A DNA stretch of 12,512 nt from Gammaproteobacteria bacterium. GTDB lineage: Bacteria; Pseudomonadota; Gammaproteobacteria; Poriferisulfidales; Oxydemutatoraceae. Of this stretch, positions 7,986 through 12,512 are shown piece after piece. The notes under the pieces were generated by a model, which saw only the letters and a program-made list of their open reading frames with translations, searched no databases and was not told the origin of the DNA. The position numbers and the translations under genes are program-made. Positions within the stretch are counted from its first letter, which is position 1. Each line of letters starts with the position of its first letter. Location: the NCBI GenBank assembly GCA_007570905.1, contig RKSI01000042.1, positions 1 to 12,512 of the forward strand. Direction: 5' to 3'.

Positions 7986-9560
7986 ATGAGCGCAGTAATG
8001 GTTGACGACCATCATCACGACGGGCCGGACAGCGGCATCAAGCGCTGGATTTGCACCACCAACCACAAGGACATCGGCACGCTGTACCTGTGGTTTGCGA
8101 TGATCATGTTTTTCCTCGGCGGCCTGATGGCGCTGGTGGTGCGCGCCGAACTGTTTCAGCCGGGCCTGCAATTCGTGGACCCGCAATTCTTCAACTCCAT
8201 GACGACGATGCACGCGCTGCTGATGATCTTCGGCGTTGTGATGCCGGCGTTCACCGGGCTGGCCAACTGGCTGATTCCGATGATGGTCGGCGGCACCGAC
8301 ATGGCGCTGCCGCGGCTCAACAACTGGAGTTTCTGGCTGCTGCCGTTCGCGTTCACGATGCTGCTGGCGACGCTGTTTGTGCCGGGCGGCGCGCCGGCGG
8401 GCGGCTGGACGCTCTACCCGCCGCTGACGCTGCAAACCGGCGCCGCGCTGCCGCTGCTGATTTTCGCAATCCACCTGATGGGCATGTCGTCCATCATGGG
8501 CGCGATTAATGTGATTGCGACGATACTCAACATGCGCGCGCCGGGCATGACGCTGATGAAAATGCCGATGTTCGTCTGGACCTGGCTGATTACCGCCTAT
8601 TTGCTGATTGCGGTGATGCCGGTGCTCGCCGGCGGCGTCACGATGCTGCTGACCGACAAGTACTTCGGCACCAGTTTCTTCAACGCGGCGGGCGGCGGCG
8701 ACCCGGTGATGTTTCAGCACATCTTCTGGTTCTTCGGCCACCCCGAGGTGTACATCCTGATTCTGCCGTCGTTCGGCGTCATCTCGATGATTCTGCCGAC
8801 CTTCGCGCGCAAGCCGCTGTTCGGCTACAACTCCATGGTGTATGCGACCGCCTCCATCGCCTTCCTGTCGTTCGTCGTGTGGGCGCACCATATGTTCACG
8901 GTGGGCATGCCGCTGGCCGCGCAGTTGTTCTTCATGCTATCCACGATGCTGATTGCGGTGCCGACCGGGGTCAAGGTGTTCAACTGGGTGGCGACGATGT
9001 GGCGCGGCTCGATGACCTTTGAGACGCCGATGCTGTTCGCCATCGGTTTCATCGTGCTGTTCACCATCGGCGGCTTTTCCGGCCTGATGCTGGCGATTGT
9101 GCCCGCCGACTACCAATACCACGACACCTACTTCGTCGTCGCCCACTTCCACTATGTGCTGGTGCCCGGCTCTATCTTCGCCATCATGGCCGCGGTTTAT
9201 TACTGGCTGCCGAAGTGGACCGGGCATCTGTACAACGAGACGCTCGGCAAGTGGCACTTCTGGCTTTCGACGATTTTCGTCAACCTGACTTTCTTCCCGA
9301 TGCACTTCACCGGCCTCGCCGGGATGCCGCGCCGCATTCCCGACTATGCGCTGCAATTCACCGACTACAACATGCTGGCGAGCATCGGCGCCTTCGGTTT
9401 CGGCCTGGCGCAACTGCTGTTCCTCTACATCGTCGTGGCCACGGTGCGCGGCGGCGAGAGGGCGACCGACCGTGTCTGGGACGGCGCCGACGGCCTCGAG
9501 TGGACGCTGCCGTCGCCGCCGCCGTACCACACCTTCACGACGCCGCCGCAAATCCGCTGA
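7986..9560 (+). CDS. coxA: Cytochrome c oxidase subunit I (aa3-type, A1 haem-copper oxidase)
   Basis: A 524-residue catalytic subunit with about 12 membrane helices that reduces O2 to water and pumps protons. Predicted ligands are H76 and H389 for haem a, H387 for haem a3, and H252, H301 and H302 for CuB, with Y256 placed to form the His-Tyr cross-link. The D-channel entry D105 (GGTDMALPRLNN), E254 of GHPEVY and the K-channel K330 (TGVKVFNW) are all present, defining an A1-type pump. The N-terminus is short and His/Asp-rich. A 67-bp gap after coxB is unusually AT-rich for this window and ends in AGGAGT at 7974-7979, a strong ribosome binding site suited to high expression. The length is normal and no lesion is seen. 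Confidence 0.97.
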   Translation: MSAVMVDDHHHDGPDSGIKRWICTTNHKDIGTLYLWFAMIMFFLGGLMALVVRAELFQPGLQFVDPQFFNSMTTMHALLMIFGVVMPAFTGLANWLIPMMVGGTDMALPRLNNWSFWLLPFAFTMLLATLFVPGGAPAGGWTLYPPLTLQTGAALPLLIFAIHLMGMSSIMGAINVIATILNMRAPGMTLMKMPMFVWTWLITAYLLIAVMPVLAGGVTMLLTDKYFGTSFFNAAGGGDPVMFQHIFWFFGHPEVYILILPSFGVISMILPTFARKPLFGYNSMVYATASIAFLSFVVWAHHMFTVGMPLAAQLFFMLSTMLIAVPTGVKVFNWVATMWRGSMTFETPMLFAIGFIVLFTIGGFSGLMLAIVPADYQYHDTYFVVAHFHYVLVPGSIFAIMAAVYYWLPKWTGHLYNETLGKWHFWLSTIFVNLTFFPMHFTGLAGMPRRIPDYALQFTDYNMLASIGAFGFGLAQLLFLYIVVATVRGGERATDRVWDGADGLEWTLPSPPPYHTFTTPPQIR

Positions 9561-9572
9561 GCGCGCGGGCGA

Positions 9573-9704
9573 ATGGATGGCGAATGCAATGAAACGGCCA
9601 ACCGGCGCAACCAGTCCGGCGGCGTTCGCAAGACCGCGCTGCTGCTGGCGTTTGCCGCCGCCGCCGTCTATGCGGGCATCTACCTGATTGTGGCGACGAG
9701 ATGA
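9573..9704 (+). CDS. 43-residue single-helix membrane protein (cytochrome oxidase small assembly-type)
   Basis: A short frame of 43 residues starts 12 bp after the coxA stop and ends in an ATGA overlap with the Cox11 gene. It has a polar, basic N-terminus (about 1-20, with NRRNQSGGVRK) and one hydrophobic helix (about 21-41), predicting an inner-membrane protein with its N-terminus inside. Small proteins of this size and topology occur at exactly this place between subunit I and Cox11 in many proteobacterial oxidase operons and are sometimes called cytochrome oxidase small assembly protein. No clear Shine-Dalgarno is seen. The gene call rests on position, topology and the tight overlap, not on a distinctive motif. 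Confidence 0.7.
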   Translation: MDGECNETANRRNQSGGVRKTALLLAFAAAAVYAGIYLIVATR

Positions 9705-10264
9705 AACGCGGCATCGGCGACAACGGCAGACTGGCGCTGAAACTGGCCGGGGTGACCGTGGCGATGTTCGCCTTCGGCTTTGCGATGGTGCCGCTTTACG
9801 ATGTGTTCTGCGAGTTGACCGGGCTGAACGGCAAGACCGGGCGCGCCGAAGTCGCGCAGGCCGCGGCCATGCCGGTTGACAAATCGCGCACTGTCACCGT
9901 CGAGTTTCTCGCCAGTCTGAACCAGTCCATGAACTGGGGCTTCGCGCCCGCCGTCGCCAGCGCCACGGTGCACCCGGGCGAGATGCGCACGGTGCATTAC
10001 CGCGTCAACAACCGCCACGACCGCGCGGTCACCGGCCAGGCCGTGCCCAGCGTCGCGCCGGGCGAGGCCGCCGCGTATTTCAGGAAGGTGGAATGCTTTT
10101 GCTTCACGCGCCAGCAACTCGGCGCCGGCGAGGCGCGCGAGATGCCGGTGCGCTTTGTCGTCTCGCCCGACCTGCCGGCCCACATTCACACCATTTCACT
10201 GTCCTACACTTTTTTTGATGTCAACCGGACCGCGTCCGCCGCCGGCGCGCGCGGCAACAGCTGA
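9701..10264 (+). CDS. ctaG: Cytochrome c oxidase assembly protein Cox11/CtaG (CuB copper chaperone)
   Basis: A 187-residue Cox11-family protein. It is anchored by one N-terminal helix (about 12-31) and has a periplasmic immunoglobulin-like domain that delivers Cu(I) to the CuB site of subunit I. Key features are MVPLYDVFCELTGLNGKTG (29-47, with conserved C37), the copper-binding CFCF motif with C132 and C134 (KVECFCFTRQQL), and the closing MPVRFVVSPDLP and LSYTFFDVN stretches. The length is usual for the family. The start overlaps the preceding small gene by 4 bp, consistent with translational coupling. The 9-bp gap to coxC places it firmly in the oxidase operon. Confidence 0.96.
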   Translation: MKRGIGDNGRLALKLAGVTVAMFAFGFAMVPLYDVFCELTGLNGKTGRAEVAQAAAMPVDKSRTVTVEFLASLNQSMNWGFAPAVASATVHPGEMRTVHYRVNNRHDRAVTGQAVPSVAPGEAAAYFRKVECFCFTRQQLGAGEAREMPVRFVVSPDLPAHIHTISLSYTFFDVNRTASAAGARGNS

Positions 10265-10273
10265 GGATTCCCG

Positions 10274-11143
10274 ATGACCGCACAAACGCAATACTACGTA
10301 CCGCACGGAAGCCACTGGCCGATTGTCGGCTCCGTCGCGTTGTTCATGACTTTCGTCGGCTTGTCGGCGATGCTGAACGAGGCGTCTTTCGGCCTGCCGC
10401 TGATGGGCGCCGGCATCGCAATCCTGCTGGTGATGATGTTCGGCTGGTTCGGCACGGTGGTGCGCGAGAGCGAGGCCAACGCCTACAACGACCAGGTGGA
10501 CCGCTCGTTTCGCTGGGGCATGTTCTGGTTCATTTTCTCGGAAGTGATGTTCTTCGCCGCCTTCTTCGGCGCGCTGTTTTACGCGCGCACCTTTTCGCTG
10601 CCGTGGCTCGGCGGCGAGGGCGACGGCGCGGCGACCAACATGTATCTGTGGCCGGGCTTTGAGGCGCTGTGGCCGTCCAACGCCAACGGCCCGTCGCAAA
10701 TCGGCGGCGAATTCCGGCAGATGGGGGCGTGGGGCATTCCGGCCATCAACACGCTGATCCTGCTGACCAGCGGCGTCACCGTGACCTGGGCGCACCACGG
10801 CCTCAGGGCCAACCGGCGCGCGACGCTGATCTTCGGCCTGTTCCTGACGGTTGCGCTCGGCCTGGTGTTTGTCGGCTTGCAGGCCTACGAATACATCCAC
10901 GCCTACACCGACCTGAACCTGACGCTCGGCGCCGGCATCTACGGCTCGACCTTTTTCATGCTGACCGGCTTTCACGGCCTGCATGTGACCATCGGCGCCA
11001 TCATGCTGATTGTGATACTGGCCCGAAGCATCGCCGGGCATTTCACGCCCGACCGCCACTTCGCCTTTGAGGCGGCGGCGTGGTACTGGCACTTTGTGGA
11101 TGTCGTCTGGCTCGGCCTGTTTTTCTTTGTCTATTGGCTTTGA
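10274..11143 (+). CDS. coxC: Cytochrome c oxidase subunit III
   Basis: A 289-residue, seven-helix subunit III, which stabilises subunit I and supports sustained proton uptake. Conserved stretches are RWGMFWFIFSEVMFFAAFF (80-98, with E90), TWAHHGLR (171-178), TGFHGLHVTIGA (231-242) and the C-terminal AWYWHFVDVVWLGLFF (269-284). GAGGA at 10263-10267, overlapping the Cox11 stop, is an ideal ribosome binding site six bases before the ATG. The last 13 bp overlap the 3' end of the convergent DUF2909 gene. No lesion is seen. Confidence 0.97.
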   Translation: MTAQTQYYVPHGSHWPIVGSVALFMTFVGLSAMLNEASFGLPLMGAGIAILLVMMFGWFGTVVRESEANAYNDQVDRSFRWGMFWFIFSEVMFFAAFFGALFYARTFSLPWLGGEGDGAATNMYLWPGFEALWPSNANGPSQIGGEFRQMGAWGIPAINTLILLTSGVTVTWAHHGLRANRRATLIFGLFLTVALGLVFVGLQAYEYIHAYTDLNLTLGAGIYGSTFFMLTGFHGLHVTIGAIMLIVILARSIAGHFTPDRHFAFEAAAWYWHFVDVVWLGLFFFVYWL

Positions 11144-11376
11144 ACGGGCGCCGCGCGCTGCGGCGGCGGCACGATGCCGTGCGGCTGTATCCAGCCGGCC
11201 ATGTAGCCGAGTATCAGCAGCGCGAAGGCCGCGATTGACAGCGTAATCCTGACTTTCAGCGCCTTCAGCGTGCGTCCGGTTTTGCCCCTGTCTTTCAGCA
11301 GGTGGAACAGCGCCGAGGCCAGACTGCCGATGATGACGGCGAACAGCAGGAGAATGACAATCTTTATCCAGGACAT
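11131..11376 (-). CDS. DUF2909 twin transmembrane protein
   Basis: An 81-residue protein with two membrane helices (about 4-26 and 44-63) joined by a short basic loop, LLKDRGKTGRTLKALKVR (26-43), characteristic of the DUF2909/twin-transmembrane family. Its function is unknown. In Pseudomonas a gene of this family lies in the same place and orientation between subunit III and SURF1, which supports a link to oxidase biogenesis. The tail from about 66 is Pro/Gln-rich and extends past the usual end, so that the stop falls inside coxC. The start at 11376 fits the family; a frame continues upstream as far as 12048 but runs antisense through SURF1. An alternative ATG at 11388 would add four residues. 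Only a weak ribosome binding site is visible. Confidence 0.85.
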   Translation of the reverse strand: MSWIKIVILLLFAVIIGSLASALFHLLKDRGKTGRTLKALKVRITLSIAAFALLILGYMAGWIQPHGIVPPPQRAAPVQSQ

Positions 11377-11418
11377 CGCGCCCAGCATAGCACGGCCCGC
11401 CGACCGGCGCGCGCGCAG

Positions 11419-12144
11419 ATGAAACTGTTTCGCCTTGAGTTCTCGCTGCTGGCGCTGCTGCTGATGATACTGCTCGCCAGTTTGTTCACCGGCCTGGGCC
11501 GCTGGCAACTGGAGCGCATGCACGAGAAGCAGGCGATAGAGGCCGAACTGCTTGAACGCTCGCAACTGCCGGCGGCGGCGCTGCCGCGCGACCTTGAGCG
11601 GCCCGAGACGTGGCGCTTTCGCGCCGTGTCCATTGAAGGCACGCCGCTTTCGCAGCGCCAGTTTCTGCTCGACAACGAAGTCCGCAACGGGCGCGTCGGC
11701 TACGCCGTGCTGACGCCTTTCGCGCTCGACGATGGCCGCGTCGTGCTGGTGGACCGCGGCTGGGTGCCGGTCGGCGGCTCGCGCAGCGAACTGCCGCAGG
11801 TGGAAATCCCCGAACGCCGCCGCCGCGTTGAGGGCCGCGTTTATGTGCCCTTCGGCGAGCCGTATTCGCTGGGCGAGGCCGGAGCCGGCGACGCGCCGTG
11901 GCCGCGCGTTATCCAGTATCTGGACTTCAACGCCATCGCAGTGTGGCTGAGGGCGCAGGTGCCGCCGCTGGTCGTGCGGATGGACGCCGAAGAGGACGGC
12001 GGCTATCTCAGAAACTGGTCGGCGCTGCCGTTTTCCGCCGACCGCCATCTGGCCTACGCGGTGCAGTGGTTTGCGCTGGCGCTGGCGGTGGTGGTGGTTT
12101 TTGTGCTGTTGAGTTTCAGCAAGAAAGCGGCGCGATGGTGGTGA
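11419..12144 (+). CDS. SURF1-family cytochrome oxidase assembly protein
   Basis: A 241-residue SURF1 (Shy1) protein, an inner-membrane factor that binds haem a and helps load it into subunit I. The expected architecture is complete: N-terminal helix (about 5-25) followed by GLGRWQLERMHEK (25-37), a periplasmic domain with LVDRGWVPVGG (110-120), and a C-terminal helix introduced by RHLAYAVQWFALA (209-221). The start at 11419 sits 42 bp from the divergent DUF2909 start, and no clear Shine-Dalgarno precedes it. The alternative of extending the frame upstream would only read antisense through DUF2909. Its 3' end overlaps the ATG of the next gene by 10 bp. SURF1 is presumably expressed from its own promoter in or near the DUF2909 gene, or by read-through from coxC. 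Confidence 0.94.
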   Translation: MKLFRLEFSLLALLLMILLASLFTGLGRWQLERMHEKQAIEAELLERSQLPAAALPRDLERPETWRFRAVSIEGTPLSQRQFLLDNEVRNGRVGYAVLTPFALDDGRVVLVDRGWVPVGGSRSELPQVEIPERRRRVEGRVYVPFGEPYSLGEAGAGDAPWPRVIQYLDFNAIAVWLRAQVPPLVVRMDAEEDGGYLRNWSALPFSADRHLAYAVQWFALALAVVVVFVLLSFSKKAARWW

Positions 12145-12512
12145 CGCCGCAGGCGCTGTCGCGCCTGAAACTGGCCGCGCTGATGGCCGCGTTCATCGGC
12201 CCGGTGCTGGTGGCGACGGCGGTTTATCTGAACCCCGGCGCATGGGCGCCGCCGGCGTCAAGCCACGGTGAAATCATCGAGCCGGTAATCGTGCTTGACG
12301 GGTTTCGGGGCGAGGCTGTCGGCGGCGCTGCCGATACTGGTGTTGATACCGGTGCCGGTGGTGCTGGCGCTGCCGTCGCTGATGCTGCCGGCGCCGATGC
12401 AAGCGTTATCGCTGCTGATGCCGCTGCGGGCGAGGCCGACACTGATGCCGGCGGTGCAAGCGCAGGTGTTGCCGCCGTTGCCGGCGCTGACGCCGTTGCC
12501 GGCGCGCTGGAC
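12135..12512 (+). CDS. Oxidase-operon membrane protein with low-complexity tract (partial, cut by window end)
   Basis: An open frame of 126 codons runs to the window edge without a stop, starting 10 bp inside the end of SURF1. Residues 1-10 are a short polar start and about 11-32 a single membrane helix. The following SSHGEIIEPVIVL (42-54) matches the G-x-L-I-x-P type segment of the short membrane proteins, sometimes described as SCO-like or thioredoxin-fold, that follow SURF1 in Pseudomonas-type clusters. From residue 61 the sequence becomes an unbroken tract of Ala, Gly, Asp, Val, Thr and Ser to at least 126. Its codons switch to GCT, GGT, GAT and GTT, unlike the GCG/GCC/GGC preference elsewhere. 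The tract may be an expanded linker before the periplasmic domain. Assignment rests mainly on position and the first 54 residues. Confidence 0.65.
   Translation, partial: MVVTPQALSRLKLAALMAAFIGPVLVATAVYLNPGAWAPPASSHGEIIEPVIVLDGFRGEAVGGAADTGVDTGAGGAGAAVADAAGADASVIAADAAAGEADTDAGGASAGVAAVAGADAVAGALD
12474..12505 (+). repeat. 14-bp direct repeat with 18-bp period in the low-complexity tract
   Basis: GCCGTTGCCGGCGC occurs exactly at 12474-12487 and at 12492-12505. The 18-bp period equals six codons, giving AVAGAD then AVAGAL in the encoded protein. It sits within a longer degenerate GCC/GGT/GAT-rich stretch (about 12315-12512), consistent with expansion by replication slippage. Confidence 0.6.

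Noticed and set aside
7803..8891. 362-codon open frame on the minus strand
   Set aside because: Antisense to coxB and coxA; composition is typical of a shadow frame.
10210..10216. Run of seven T in the Cox11 gene as a possible slippage site or terminator
   Set aside because: It encodes the conserved SYTFFDVN end of Cox11 in frame, with no hairpin before it.
11377..12048. Upstream extension of the DUF2909 frame on the minus strand
   Set aside because: It runs antisense through SURF1, and DUF2909 proteins start at the short form.
12292..12512. Alternative reading frame of the low-complexity region rich in CTG, CCG and GCG codons
   Set aside because: Its codons look native, but it has no start near its beginning, follows a stop, and encodes only Leu/Pro/Ala/Val. 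The frame from 12135 has a start, a helix and a family-like segment.

Overview
The window is ordinary chromosomal DNA from a GC-rich gammaproteobacterium that respires aerobically. No taxon marker is present, so the assignment rests on gene content. That content is a UbiK-type BMFP protein, a ComM-type Mg-chelatase-like ATPase, a YkgJ-type cysteine-cluster protein, and a cytochrome c oxidase cluster. The order of the cluster (subunit II, subunit I, small membrane protein, Cox11, subunit III, convergent DUF2909 gene, SURF1, next assembly gene) is the one familiar from Pseudomonas and relatives.

Layout. At 20-792 two leftward genes encode a conserved hypothetical protein and a cysteine-cluster protein. 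They diverge from ubiK (904-1161) across a short gap with a near-consensus -10 element on both strands. comM (1295-2812) follows. Its stop overlaps the start of a compositionally foreign gene (2809-3342) that looks like a phage-derived PBECR-type RNase/toxin domain. The 290 bp after it (3343-3632) hold inverted repeats but no convincing gene. At 3633-6495 are two leftward respiratory genes, a membrane-anchored cytochrome c5-type protein and downstream of it a quinol-dependent nitric oxide reductase (qNOR). From 6601 rightward runs the aa3-type oxidase cluster: DUF2244 membrane protein, CoxB, CoxA, a 43-residue membrane protein, Cox11, CoxC. A small twin-membrane-segment DUF2909 gene lies on the opposite strand, overlapping the end of coxC. 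SURF1 follows, then a membrane protein cut off by the window edge that carries an unusual Ala/Gly/Asp-rich low-complexity tract.

How it fits together. UbiK supports ubiquinone synthesis. qNOR takes electrons from quinol to reduce NO to N2O. CoxA/B/C is the haem-copper oxidase that reduces O2 with electrons from cytochrome c, and the anchored c5 is a plausible (inferred) donor to its CuA centre. Cox11 delivers CuB copper and SURF1 assists haem insertion. Placing an NO-removing enzyme head-to-head with an NO-sensitive terminal oxidase suggests protection of the oxidase, but the sequence shows no recognisable NO-responsive operator.

Most of the window is well-understood housekeeping biology. 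The parts most worth a second look are the orphan PBECR-type gene coupled to comM, the repeat-bearing gap after it, and the low-complexity tract in the last, truncated gene. I did not find evidence for an entirely new multi-gene system.
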